DNA of 64,000 nucleotides from Aquilaria yunnanensis. Its lineage: Eukaryota; Streptophyta; Magnoliopsida; Malvales; Thymelaeaceae. A program made the translations under genes and the position numbers. The notes beneath the pieces are model-generated. The model was not told the origin of the DNA. It made no database searches and was given only the letters and a program-made list of their open reading frames with translations. The stretch spans positions 87,895,501 to 87,959,500 of the forward strand of contig CM077595.1 of assembly GCA_039654915.1 (NCBI GenBank), in the 5' to 3' direction. Every line of letters starts with the position of its first letter. Positions within the stretch are counted from its first letter, which is position 1. Shown piece by piece: positions 35,551-47,892 of this stretch.

Positions 35551-38500
35551 AACACATGTAAATAACGTTCTCAAGCCACTCCCGCTCTCTGCATTTTTTT
35601 TAGTTCTACGAATTTACGCTCCTGCTCCCGCTTATGCTCTTGCTTCCAATCTCACTTTGTGTGACTTAGGGCCAGTCCCTATGTGTCCCACTTTTACTCA
35701 TAAGACACACAACAGTATTAATTTGACTTTTTCAAAGTTTTAGCTCTTCATGATAACCTTATAAGGGGATGTTGTTACGTGTTCCTTGTTGTAACCAATA
35801 TAATTAATAGGATTAAAAAGATTTATGTAAAAATCAAACATAATTAGGAGTAATAAGATTCTTGGAGGAAAAAAATTTAGTAAACTCCTCTATAAGTCCC
35901 ATGACTTATTTTCTTATTATATTCGGGTTACGTAACTCTATCTTATTCTAACGAGTTCATTTATCTTATATAGTGCATCTTATCAATATATTTTCAGTCA
36001 TTTTGACTGATAGTTTTGATAGAATTTTAGCAAAAAATAATAACTTCAGCCCCTAAATTTTCTTCATCCTGCTTCTAACATCTTACACTTTATTCATCCT
36101 GCTTCTACCACCCAAAAAATTATTAATCTAACAAATCAACCACACTAACCCTTTGACCTTTTCTTTCATAGCCTTGCCCATTCTTTGTCCTTAATCCGCA
36201 TTGGAGTTAACATTGTTGTTGCCATCGTCACTTGTAAGCCTACTGGAGTTAACAAAAACGTGGCCGAGGTCCACAATGACAAAGTAAATTGGTCTGAATC
36301 TTTAATTCATTAATCTATCAAAATTCAATGCCATCACTACTACCGCCCTAGAAGTGGAACAACTGTAGTAGACTTGTCAGTGGTTCCCACCTGCTTGAGC
36401 AGTTGTCGCCTTCACACCTTCTGCCAGACTCACCTTACCTTATCTAGAAAACAAGCCACGCAATCCACTACCTCTAATTCAAACACCGCCTCCAAATCTA
36501 TTGGCGATGACCCCCTCGTTACCTCTAATGGCCAACTTATCATCGACGTCGAGAGCAAGTACCATGACATATACCACCTTATCAATTCATCTTTATGTGC
36601 ATCCACATCGTTAATCAAGCAGTCAACATCATCGTCGCCGCCTGTCTTGGGGTCGATCTCACTCATGGTGGGAAATGACAAATCCAGTCACTTGATTTTC
36701 TTCATCCTACTATTAGTACCTTAAAACTCATAGATCTAACACATCAATCACTATTTTCACCTCATTCGCCCTAAATTTGGCTGAATTCAACAAATAGAAA
36801 ATGAATCCAGAACAAAAAAAAACCATGCAAATTACACTCTTATCGTGACTACATCATCGACATGGCCAATTATATCCACTGCAAGAACCAAAAGCGCCTC
36901 TTATGCACCAATGCCTGCAGCAGCTCTCTCAATGTACAATCATCCCTGGGAGTCTGTTCCCTTCAAGTATCAAAGTACTCCAAAAAAAAAATATATTCAA
37001 CCATTCATTACACACATGCAGAATTAAGCAAAAATTGATCAAACAAAAAATATATAAAATTTGATGTAGTTCAAGTTTTGACTAATCCATACTATGGATA
37101 GGAGAAATCCATACTCAGAAAAAGGTTTAGAGATTATGGTATAAGTATATCCTTAATAATTACACTGACCAATAAATCTCATACTACTAATAATAATATC
37201 TATATCTTGCTCTTATATAACTACAAAATATAATAATAGAAAATGCTTCTCGTGCTTACCCCCTCAGCTTTTGAACCTCTGATCCTTATTGAAAACCTCA
37301 TATTTTACCTTTTCAGTATATTGACTTTTCTTTCAAATCTAAAAAAATGAAAATTAAATTAAATCGTGAAACCTACTAAAAAACCTGAACTTCCATACAC
37401 ACACCAAATTCTAAAACAGTGATGACAAAACTATCCACACAAAACTTGATGCTTGATAAAACTATCCATACAAAACTTGATGCGCAAGCAAAAGATTAAC
37501 TGCCGCACAGCAAAATGAAAATCTCTGAGCCTACATTTCAGAATCAATAATATTTTGAGCTCAGTTCTCATCTAAGTCCTCAAGCTTCTTAAACCTGAGC
37601 CACTACACCCAACAGGATCCATAAACTTGTCAACTTGCACTTACAAAATAAATAAAAAAATAAAATTAAAGACTGATCAGCTTGAGGTATGCATTCCAAA
37701 TTCCTACCCTTTTCTTATTACATTAGTATAAAATATTTACATTGATGAATACACAAATAAACTGGCCAAGAGCCCCCCGCCAAAAAAAAAAAAGGGAAAA
37801 GCAATTCGGCCAATGAAAAACATGGGTGGTAAATGGACTTACCCAATCAATATACTGGCTGGAGATTTCTTACAACATTGCGTTTCAATAATTTTTTTGT
37901 TATTTTGTGCAGGTTGGTTGCACTAAAAAATTAATAAAAATAGTACTTACTTTTAACAAGAAAATATCTTAGAATTACTTTATAGACTATTTAAAGAATA
38001 AAGTTTCAATAAATTAGTAATTTAGACAAATAATTGCTTTATATAGAAATAATGCACAGTAATACTTAAAGTTATGCAAAACGAACTCGTTCTAGCTCAC
38101 TAGGTGATGGGCATCAAGTTAACATATTTAAATAATATAGAAATTAGGATTAGACAATACAATCTTTGGATTACAAAATTCTATTTATAAAGTGGATAAA
38201 CCCAAAATCTAGCTCCAACCACTTCCATTGGATTGGGTGTAGTTAGGTAAAAAAGATTAGAATATATGAGTTGGTTTTATATATGAGAGTACCATCAGTT
38301 TTTTTGTTGCGGTTCCATATACAACCAATACGAGGTGGAACCAAACCTATGGTATACATATAAATACATATAATAAAAAATACAATATTTGCTAAACTGG
38401 TCATATATTTATGTATGAACATATGTATTTAAACATATATTTAAATGTGTACATTAGTAAATTGTTCATATCTTTTTGTATGAACATGTAAACATGTACA

Positions 38501-39158
38501 TTAGAAATTATGCTATTACTAAATTGGATGTACATTTAAACATATATATTTTCATAAGAAATATTACTAATTGCTCATATACTAAGAACATGTACAATTA
38601 AATGTGATTTAAGTTGTGTATTATGCCGCTGAATATTTCTTAAACTGACTGTGGATTCAATTTTATTATATTACAAAGTTATTAATTGCTATATCCATAT
38701 AATAAAAACCAAGAACCAAAGCAAAAAAAAAAAAAAAAACCAAAATTTTTGGTTTTATACAGTTCTCGATTTTTGGGTTGGGTAGCATTTTTTGGAGTTA
38801 TCACTATTTTTTATTGGTTTGATTCTACTAGAAAACTGAATCAACCCAACTCATATACACCTCTAATGGACATTGTACAATAATGTTTTACTTGTCCATA
38901 AGTAGTATTTAAAATCTTAAATTGGACTCAACAAATATGGATGTAACTTTGCATTTTTGTTATTAGTGTAAATTATTACCCGGATCATACAAGTAGTAAC
39001 CAAAGTTCAAACAGTAAAGTTTCAAGTTGGAATAATAAAATCTGAATTGGACATATCTTGTAATTAAACGCGTAGTTAACATTGGCAGGGTAGACAAGAA
39101 CCTGGTGGATACCATACTATTATCTAAAAGCAAATGACCAAGTTATTAACATAAGACA
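34951..39158. other. Gene-free region with microsatellites
   Basis: A TA tract (35506-35519) followed by a GT tract (35520-35543) is present. A GC-richer block at about 36170-36720 has open frames on both strands but no domain. TTCATCCTGCTTCT-type words recur at 36065, 36097 and (diverged) 36700. SINE-like wording at about 38094 (TAGCTCACTAGGTGATGGGC) is too weak to call. Confidence 0.45.
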
Positions 39159-39458
39159 ATTTAATTCAAAATAACTTATTTTTATTTTTACATTTTTTGC
39201 CTAATACCAATTTTATTTAAAATTTAATATTATGTAGATGTAATAATCTATTTGAAAGTAAATTTTTATTCTGTTATTAATTTTTTATGAAATTTCCTTT
39301 TTAATGCCTAAAACTAGAAAAAATTATAAAAATTTAGTAAGATCATAAAAATTATACTTTTAATGGATTATTACACCTACATAATATTAAATTTTAAATA
39401 AAATTAGTTATATGTTAAAAAGATGTAAAAATAAAAATAAGTTATTTTGGATTAAATT
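39159..39458. repeat. Palindromic foldback element (family B, copy 1)
   Basis: The ends are AATTTAATTCAAAATAACTT and, as reverse complement of the right end, AATTTAATCCAAAATAACTT. The arms stay paired almost to the centre (TTATTTTTATTTTTACAT, TTTAAAATTTAATATTATGT, GATGTAATAATC). At 300 bp with arms near 145 bp it is one of the best preserved foldbacks in the window. Confidence 0.75.
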
Positions 39459-40557
39459 AACTTAAATCTAAATTAATGGATTCATGCTCATATAGCGCAC
39501 AACAAAAGTAATGACCAATTAAGAACTAGTTAATAGACTCATATATATAGGGTCTAACCAAGCTGATCTTAAATTAAGAAGGCTGGCAAATCGAGTTAAT
39601 TAATTAATCAACATTGTGTAAGCAAAACTAATGTAATGTTAAAAATTTACAAACTAATCCACTTAACCATTCAAACTCTCATTCATTTAACAATGGATTT
39701 CACTCCCTCTTTAACTTGTAATATTCAGATGAACATAAACAAAATTACCAGTAATTCAACAACATGAGCCTGCTCACAGCCACCTCATAACTATTAATTG
39801 GCCACATAAGATAAGAAGAGAACACAATGGACCAGCTCGTTAATATTGGTAAAGTTTGGGGGCTAACAATTACTAGATTTTGAGTTTTAGCAAGTTAGTC
39901 AAGTTGAGGGGCTATTTGTATATTTTGGCCTAATTTTATTTTAGGGGTGTGCTAAAGTGAGGAGATAAGGCTGGGCCCACAAGATCTGAGTTGGCTCAGA
40001 GGTCACATGGACAAGGACTGGACGGGCCGACCTTGTAATTTACCGCGGTCATGCGGATGGTTCGGCTTCTGCTCCTCCCCAATGAATGAATCACGAACTC
40101 AGCCGCCTTGGGTTTTCATGAACCCAAACACGTAGGGTCCATTTAGCCCATCCTGCTTGCTTGCTGCCTCACAATCAATACGCTCCTTCCCTTATTTTGA
40201 AAATGAAAAACGATAATACCATTAACAAAAGAATCATTTAATCCAGTTTCAAATCAAACCGGGGCCGTACTTTTTTTAACTTTCATGCATAACTGATTTG
40301 ATAGGAATTGGGAATTAAAAACCCGACCTTAAATGGGGACATGGGGAAAAAATACTTAAAAACAACCAAAATTTTGCAGCAATGAAATGACATTCTTGCA
40401 ATGGTTATCTGTATTTTATATCCGAGGTCTTAAGTTCAGATCAAGTCTTACTTGGTACCAGAACATGCCGGTGCTCGTTGCTGCGGGCATTTTAGCAACT
40501 AGGGTTCAGTTATATTATACACCCATTATGTTTCATATTCTTTAAAATATTTATACA
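39459..40557. other. Intergenic DNA between two family B elements
   Basis: No gene is visible. At about 40390-40460, AATGGTTATCTGTATTTTAT followed by GAGGTCTTAAGTTCAGATC resembles the head of a plant SINE (A box then B box), but it is degenerate. Confidence 0.35.
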
Positions 40558-40860
40558 CTTTAGTCAATTAACTATAAAATGATTTATTTTTATTTTTACA
40601 TCTTTTTTACATAAAACTAATTAAAATTTAATATTATATAGCTACAATAATCAATTAAAAATACAATTTTTTATAATCTTACTAAATTTTTATGAATTTT
40701 TCTAGTTTCAAGCCTTAAAAAGAAAAATTCATAAAAATTTAACAACATCCTAAAATTTTACTTTCAAATTTATTATTACATCTACATAACATTGGCTTTC
40801 AAATGAAATTAGTTTCAAGTAAAAAAGATGTAAAAGTAAAAAAAGTTAGTTGACTTTAGA
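40558..40860. repeat. Palindromic foldback element (family B, copy 2)
   Basis: The left arm contains CTTTAGTCAATTAACT, TTTTTACATCTTTTTTACAT and AACTAATT. The reverse complement of the right arm contains TCTAAAGTCAACTAACTT, TTTTACATCTTTTTTACTT and AACTAATTT in the same order. It is the same family as 39159-39458, 1.4 kb away, but more diverged. Confidence 0.7.
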
Positions 40861-40874
40861 CAAAAATGAATTGG

Positions 40875-41084
40875 CCCTTAACTTTTTTAATATTTTAATT
40901 TAGATTTATTTATATTATTATTTGTTAGAAAAAATTTTAAAAAATATATTTAAAAATTACATGCCTTTATTTATCATTTATATATAAAGATTTTTCATTT
41001 ATATACTAAAATGTTGAAAATAAAAAAAAATTATAGATTAATTCTTAAATTGTGAATGTTACAAAAAATTTAGGATAGAATGAG
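40875..41084. mobile_element. Degenerate Stowaway-like MITE
   Basis: TTTAGATTTATTTATATTAT, TTGTTAGAAAAAA, TTTATTTATCATTTATAT and the end GGATAGAATGAG then TA follow the element at 19219-19454 in order. The left terminus is eroded. It directly abuts the foldback at 40558-40860. Confidence 0.55.
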
Positions 41085-41324
41085 TATTACAAAACAAATG
41101 AAGAAAACACGGACTAATGAAACTTGTAAATTAATGAGGAAAACACTACTAAAATTTTGGGATTTTTCAATGGTGTAAACTGTTAGTAATTATCAATGTA
41201 AATAGCCATTGGTAAGGCTTAAGTCATTAGAAAGTGAAAAAAATGAGTCATTTTGAAACAATCATGGAAAATTTGAGACTGAAGTAGAGTTTTTCCTTTA
41301 TTTCAATTATATATCTCACACATG

Positions 41325-41356
<32 letters not shown>

Positions 41357-41362
41357 TATATA
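41325..41362. repeat. CA microsatellite with TA end
   Basis: CACACG/CGCGCG/CACACA repeats run into ATATATAT just upstream of the LINE insertion point. Confidence 0.85.
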
Positions 41363-41383
41363 TCATCTAATATAATATGTCAT

Positions 41384-43980
41384 TTAGGCTTAAGTTGTTT
41401 CTGCATTGACTGTTCTTTTAAGGATTCAGGACTAGTTGCAGCAGGATTATATGAATAGGGCTTTGTTGGAGAAGGAAAAATAGCCTAGATCGCATTAATG
41501 GAAGTTTGAACATAGTTTTTTTAGTTAGAAAGCCCATGTAAAATGGCTAAATGAGGTTGACTCTAATACCAAGTACATTTTTGCCAAAATGCATCAACAG
41601 TGGGCTCATTCTTTCATATGGGAAATGCATGAGCAAGCTGGGAACGTAAGTGTAGGTCATATCTAGGTGGTGGATGCTTTTATAGCTTTTTATAAGCGTC
41701 TGATTGGAACCAGAGATGTGATCTGTGAAAGGTTGAATCATGAAATCATCAAAGAAAAACACTGTTTAATAGATGACCATCATTCTATTTTGCTACAGCC
41801 CATAATGCAACAAGAAGTTAAGGATGCAATATGGGCCATTCTTGTTGATTGTGCTATGGGCTCGGATGGTTTCTCTGTTAGATTTTACAAGAGAGCTAGG
41901 GGAAGTTAGGTCTACTAATGTTGAAAGGCTGTTGAGGAATTTTTTAGAATTGAGAAATTGTTGTTGTCTGTTAACTTAACAAAAATGGTGTTATTACCAA
42001 ACAAGAAAAATGCTTCTAAAGTTGGGGATTACAGACCAGTTGCATGTTCTAATGTCATTTATGAATGCATTACTCAAATCTTGATAAATCGAATGAAATT
42101 GGTGGTGAATGCCATTGTAAATCCTGCCCAAGCCATTTTTATCAGTGGGAGGTTTATCCAGGAAAATATTTTGATTGGGGCTGAGCTTTTACAACATTAC
42201 TCAAGGAAAAATATCTCCCTTAGGTATATGATTTAGCTGGACATTAAAAATACATATGATTCAATTCATTGACCCTTGTTAGAAGATGCTCTTATTACTT
42301 TGAATTTCCCTTTGAGGTTTGTTGATTAGGTAATAATGACTAGGTAATAACATGTGTTTCTTCAACTATGTTTTCTATTTGCATTAATGGTTCGGTTGAA
42401 GGTTTTTTTAAAGGTGAAAAGGGACTGAGACAAGGAGATCCATTCTCTCCTTATCTCTTTGTCATTTGTGTGGAAGTTTTCTCATGTTATGTCTCTACTG
42501 TAAAGGAGGTGGATAGGTTTTATTTTCATCCAAAATGTGATTGATAGAGGCTTACACACCTGGGATTCAATGAGGATATGTTATTGTTCTGTAGGGGAGA
42601 TGTGCACTTTGTTGATACTTTATGGTCTTTTATGACTAAATTTTCTACTATTTTAGATATGAATCTAAGCCAAGATAAGACTATTATTTATTTTGGTGGA
42701 ATGGATTTGGCAATGAAAACAAAGATTCTTTCAAGGCTTAAATTCTAGGAAGGTTCCCTTTCTTTTCATTACTTAGGGGTGCCTCTAAGCTCGGCTCGGT
42801 TGAAGTGTAAAGAGTATGATGGTCTCATTAATAAGATTACAACCAAAATTTATTCTTGGGGAGCTAAATTTCTGTCTTATGCAAGCCATTGGCAACTTAT
42901 TCAATCAGTTCTTTATAGCTTAACTATATAGTATATGTTTGTATTTGTTTTCCCAATTCAGGTTATTAATAAAGTGGAAGCCATTTGCAGGAGTTTTTTC
43001 TGGAAAGGGAATGCTAGCATTAACTATAGCCTGGTATAAGTTCACATTGCCCAAAAATGAAGGTGGTATGAGAATCAAACAAATAACAGCTTAAAACCAG
43101 TCATTTATTTTGAGGCTTCTTTAGGCAATTCACAAGAAGAACAACTTGCGATGGGTCAGATGAGTGCATCCATACCATTTGAAACATAGAAATGTGTGGT
43201 TGGTGAAGAAGATTTCTATTAACTCTTCAATTTGGTAAGAATTATTGAAAGTGAAAATTCAGTTTTGCCCGAAAGTTGGTTTGGTTGACAAAGCCGTCAA
43301 AATAATAAATGTTATGCCTTCTAGTTCAAAGATGCAAAGGCAAACTTATTATTTACTTAAAAGAATAGGTGATCCAATAGGTTAGCATAAGATTTGCTGG
43401 GAGCTAGTGGCTACTCCAAAGCATAACCTGAATCTATAGTGGATCATACATGCTAGCATGCATGTTTAAGACCGCTTGAAGAAGTGGAATGTTAGTGTTG
43501 CTAACATGTGTTATCTCTATGGAACAGTTGAGGAAACTTTGGGGCATGTGTTCATTGGATGTCATTTTTCTTCTTTAGTCTGGGCAAAGTTAGCTGTGTG
43601 GCTGAATATTCAAATGGTTTCAGGTAGCATGTTGGATTGGCAAATGTTTGCTCCTTCGCTTCAAGGGTAGTACCTGGTTCGGAAGATTAAACGTGCATCG
43701 TTCTCAACTAATTTTTATCACAATTGGTCTGAGCGTGATTGTAGAAGTCATGGTAAAGGCATGATATCCTTGGAATAGGTTGTGTTGAATAATCAAATCG
43801 ATGTATGGATTAGAGTTATGAGGCTTCCTAGTTTTCGATTGTCAGCTTCAAGCTGGTGTCAATAGCTTTTTTGCTTTCACTGATTTTTTTTTTTTGTATT
43901 TTCCCCTTGGTATGCCTGGGTGTATTTGTTCTTTGAGAATTTGTGCTTAATTAAATTTTTCCTTTTCTTAAAAAAAAAAA
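41384..43980 (+). mobile_element. 5'-truncated LINE (L1-type non-LTR retrotransposon), defective
   Basis: Blocks of a plant L1-type ORF2 occur in order. The linker words are KWLNEVDSNTKY and FYKRLIGT (about 41530-41710). The reverse transcriptase begins with VGDYRPVACSNVIYECI (about 42020), and GEKGLRQGDPFSPYLF follows near 42415-42465. The catalytic FADD box has decayed to FNED (about 42565). A C-terminal zf-RVT region lies near 43440-43610. Stops and frameshifts interrupt every part, and no endonuclease domain is present. The element ends in a poly-A tail (43971-43981). TATAATATGTCAT (41371-41383) and TATAATCAATGTCAT (43986-44000) look like an aged target-site duplication, which fixes both ends. 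Confidence 0.85.
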
Positions 43981-44000
43981 AGTAGTATAATCAATGTCAT

Positions 44001-46602
44001 ATATTTTGCAACTCTTAAAAGAAAAATGGATGGGAGAACATAACAGGAAATAAATTGAAAATTAAGTATCAAAGCTGCTTTGGTACAATGAATGGAAAAG
44101 CATATCACAAACTTTCTAGCAAAAACTTGTTGATGGAAGTATTGCAAATACTCATTTCTAACACTAGGGCGCAAGTGTTCAAAAGGACTTTGATAAAACT
44201 AGCAAGAAATCAATTGCTAATTAGAAGCAGTTTGTAGTACACCAAATTTCTACTAATGAAACATCGAAACACCAATGGAGCCCCTTTTATATACACTAAA
44301 CAAAAGAAGACATCCACTAGTAACTGCTAGTTCATTTGTTTAGCATAACTCAAGTACTTTTGTGAACTGGTTTCACGGGTCATCATATTATCCCCCCATT
44401 TTTCCTCAAACACATAACACAAACCAACTCGATACAACTCCACCCTAGTTTACATCAGGTAACGAAGACCATTATTCTCAAAATTAAGTTAGTGCAAGTG
44501 AAACAAAAAGGAATTAAAAAAACAGAGCAAATCCCTCTTACTGAAGTGAGATTCCACATTTGCATATATAGCTTCTCCCCTGCACAACTAAATGTCTCCC
44601 CCAAAATAAACATGAATCAATTAATTGAAACAATGTAACTCAACACTCTTCTCAAAACTACACCGCCATAGCCAGAATAAACGCCCCATTATTTCTCGAG
44701 CACAGGTGACACATCCTCAACTTCCCATAAACCTTTTACTGTATAAAATACATAGTCATTATAATTTCCTCCTTACCCTATATTGAACAATGTAATTATG
44801 GCACTTATGTAGCACGTTTAAAATACAATTAAAGACTAGACAGTCTAGACTTGACTTGGAGTGAATTTAGGAGTGACATGATGGCGAAAGTTCACCTAAA
44901 ATATTATCAATTGACATTGAAATGAAGCTGAGAAATGAATCATAGTAATTTGTTTTGTACTAGATATGCATAATTTTAAGGTCCATACACTTGCCTGCTC
45001 AGACTCAGAGTAACAAGTAACAACTACCACCCGTTTTGTCACTGGTGTCTACGTGTTTGTCTTGTTTCCTAGCAAGAATCTGTGTATTGTTTGCCATTGT
45101 CCATGTCTAATTGATTAAGCACATAATTCACGAGGCAATTAATTATTAAAAGCGTTGGAAATGTCATGAAAAGATGCGTGATGATCATTGTGTTGGTACG
45201 TGGTCCCGGCGGCTGCCTGCCCTGCCCTTCTTGAGTTCTTTCATCTTCACGGACCTTCTTATGTCTTTATACGCCTAACCCCTAATTTTATTTATTTAAA
45301 AAACTGCTATTGTGCTTCAAATTTTATAAATTACGATGACCTCAGGTGTCACAATTCTCTACCATAGATTCTGCTGCGATTTTCTATAGATTATGAAAAC
45401 ACCACCACATATAACGTAATTGTAAGTTATTATGTGGTAGTATTACCGTAATTTATAAGGAATAGTTGCACGGTCTATAATATAAAGCTTTGATACGGTG
45501 ATATTCTTGTAAGTTATAAAAACTTGAGGCATGTCAATTTTATAAATGATTAGGAATTAGGAGTCATGATATTGTTATTCTAAAATAAATAATATTCAAT
45601 AAAAAAATTAATTTATTGATACATAAGAATCTGTGTATGAATTAGGCTTTTATCGTTTTTATATGGATGGTCCATTAGCAGTTACATTTTAAACATTTAT
45701 TATTACTAAATACGTTATTTATGTAAAAGAATTGTGCAGCCATATTTGTTAATTTTTCTTTTAATTTCCCTACAAAGTCATACTCTGTTTTTATCTCGTA
45801 GATTCAAATATTGAAAGTTTTACGACTCCAACCGCTACTTTACAAGATTAAGGGCTTAAATATTAAACACTGCCAAATTTTAGGACATGTTTCATGTTTA
45901 TCGCAATTAGAAGTCTAAACGTTTCCGAGCAAAAGATAAAGTGTTCACGATACGTGTCTTTCTTCACATCACAAGATCTTCTTACAAGATTTTAATTTTC
46001 GTTTGTCCCTCCAAAAAGCTCTTCTCGGGCAATGGACAAAACCTGTTAAGTCACTACATTTAAAAGCTCAAACAAAAATATTTCCGTATCATGTAGTATT
46101 TTCGATTTCATCTACTCAATTGCAATGGACAAAGAGAAAAAACAAAACAAAACAAAAGCTTTCACAAGACCATTAATGTTAATTGTTCCATCCATCTAGA
46201 TCAAGTACAACTGATGAATTCATTCGGATTATGGAATTTTGATAACGGAAGGTGTTAAAAGTAAAAATAATAAAAGCATGTGTGGGAGAAAAACAAGGGT
46301 ATAAGAAAGAACCAAATGGGAACAAATCCGGTAGGGTGGAACCAGATAAACCATGTCAGTTCTTCACAAAACTTCACTTAAAAGCAAAGCTGTCCATTCA
46401 ATCAAAAGGTTAGAAAAAGCAAAAGAAACCAAAATGATTTTGTCCAAACACCAAACTTAATCCCCATCAGGTAATCAGAGGCCAAGTTTCCATTCCATTC
46501 TGTTTCCATCTTTCCACCTCAAGCACCAAATAAAGAGCAACAGTATTCAGAAACAAGCTACAGCACAAGGACATGAGCTTTAATAGCTCTACCCCATGAA
46601 AC
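44001..46602. other. Intergenic DNA upstream of the PDV1-like gene
   Basis: No gene is recognised. A short GC-richer stretch lies at 45195-45250. The last about 200 bp presumably hold the promoter and leader of the gene at 46603. Confidence 0.45.
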
Positions 46603-47425
46603 ATGTGGGTTGGGACATTTGAAGAGCTTGTCAAGTTCCAGATCTGCTACTTCCAGAAAATGCGCAGCAATAAACTGCAGTCACTTATTGAGAGAGCATG
46701 CACTTTAAGTGATTGCCTGAATGATGATATCGAAAAGAACATTGGCTTCTGCAGGTTCTGTGCAGAAAATGGTCGGTTCTGTGACTTTCAACAGACCCCA
46801 TCAGAGGAGAGGGGCAGCTTGATTTCCATTAGAGATTCAGTGGACAGTACTAAGAACATGCTTATGCATTTCCAGGTAGGGCCTCATAGTTCCCTGATAT
46901 CCAAAATTTTATTTTCCAAGACTTTACAAGCATGTAATGTGGCATACTAAACTGCACATCATACATGCATGTGCAGAATTTGGAGGCCTGGCAGCTGAAA
47001 GAACGGGACAGAGTGCTCAAGTGTTTGGAGGACAGAAGCCAAGTCCTCATAAAACACGAAAGGGGATACAAAGGAAGAGCTTTAGGAAATTTGAAAGAGA
47101 TAAATTCATGCTTTGGTGATGAGATGAGAGAGATCCGGGAGGGAAGTTTTGTTCAAAAGATCACAAGAAACATCCTGGGATGCATCAGGGTTCTGTTCAG
47201 AGCTCACAAGTGGCAGCAGATTGTGGCTGGTTTCAGGCTCAAGTTCATTCTAATTTCCGTCAGTCTTTCTTCTACATTCATCACTATCTTGCCAAAACAC
47301 AGGCTCTCAATTCACAAAGGAAAATTCCTACAGTTGCTGGTTCAACTTCAAAGAGAGAAACCGAATTCACACCTATTCTAAGCAGCTCAAAGAACCCCTT
47401 AGATGTTCTCAGGGGCAGGGGATGA
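46603..47425 (+). CDS. PDV1-like plastid division protein, apparent frameshift in exon 2
   Basis: Exon 1 (46603-46875) and exon 2 (from 46977) join in phase through a GT-AG intron. The cytosolic part has the PDV spacing: SLISIRDSVDSTKNMLMHF, then ERDRVLKCLEDRSQVL and a GYKGRAL turn within a coiled-coil-like region. A membrane span follows (about residues 179-197, ILISVSLSSTFITIL). In this frame translation then stops at 47381. From about 47294, however, another frame carries a polar tail ending NPLDVLRGRG at 47425, matching the LDVxxxRG end of PDV1. Its terminal glycine binds PARC6 in the inter-envelope space. Losing one A from the AAAA run at 47294-47297 would explain the switch, so this is either a real mutation or a sequence error. 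PDV1 sits in the outer chloroplast envelope and recruits the dynamin ARC5. The ATG at 46660 is an alternative start that fits PDV1 length better. Confidence 0.6.
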
Positions 47426-47892
47426 CTTTTGCAACAGTTCACATGCTTCTGGACTGTTTGATTTTCTCATCATCTGTTAGTTTGGCCAATGCATTCATTA
47501 TTGGGGTTTTTATATCCTTTGGTATTGGTGTTCCTGTATAAAAAGGCACACACTTCATATTACAGGGTGGTTTAAGAGTGCAATTATTTTGCAAAAATTA
47601 TTGGCTATTTTTGCTATTTTTATCAAGCCAAAAGACTTTAATTTTGACATCTAGAAAGAAATGTCATTAAGTTCCTGAAACATCTTATCGCTCAAACAAC
47701 ACCTGTCATTAAGTTCCATAAAATTGCATCCCTGCTATTCTACAGGTGACAAACACAAATGAAATATTTACAGAAAGATTAAAGCCACAGCAACTGTAAG
47801 AACATATCCAAAGCCAAATTTTATTTTCACATTTTGGCAGGTTCTTAACAACAACATTAGCCAAACAAATTTTCCAGGGAACATATAACAGC
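47426..47892. other. Convergent 3' regions
   Basis: This stretch probably holds the 3' UTRs of the PDV1-like gene (+) and of the unidentified minus-strand gene. No further coding signal is seen. Confidence 0.4.

Noticed and set aside
36374..36724. A 116-codon plus-strand frame with an antisense partner frame
   Set aside because: No domain, no splice context; probably a decayed or captured GC-richer fragment.
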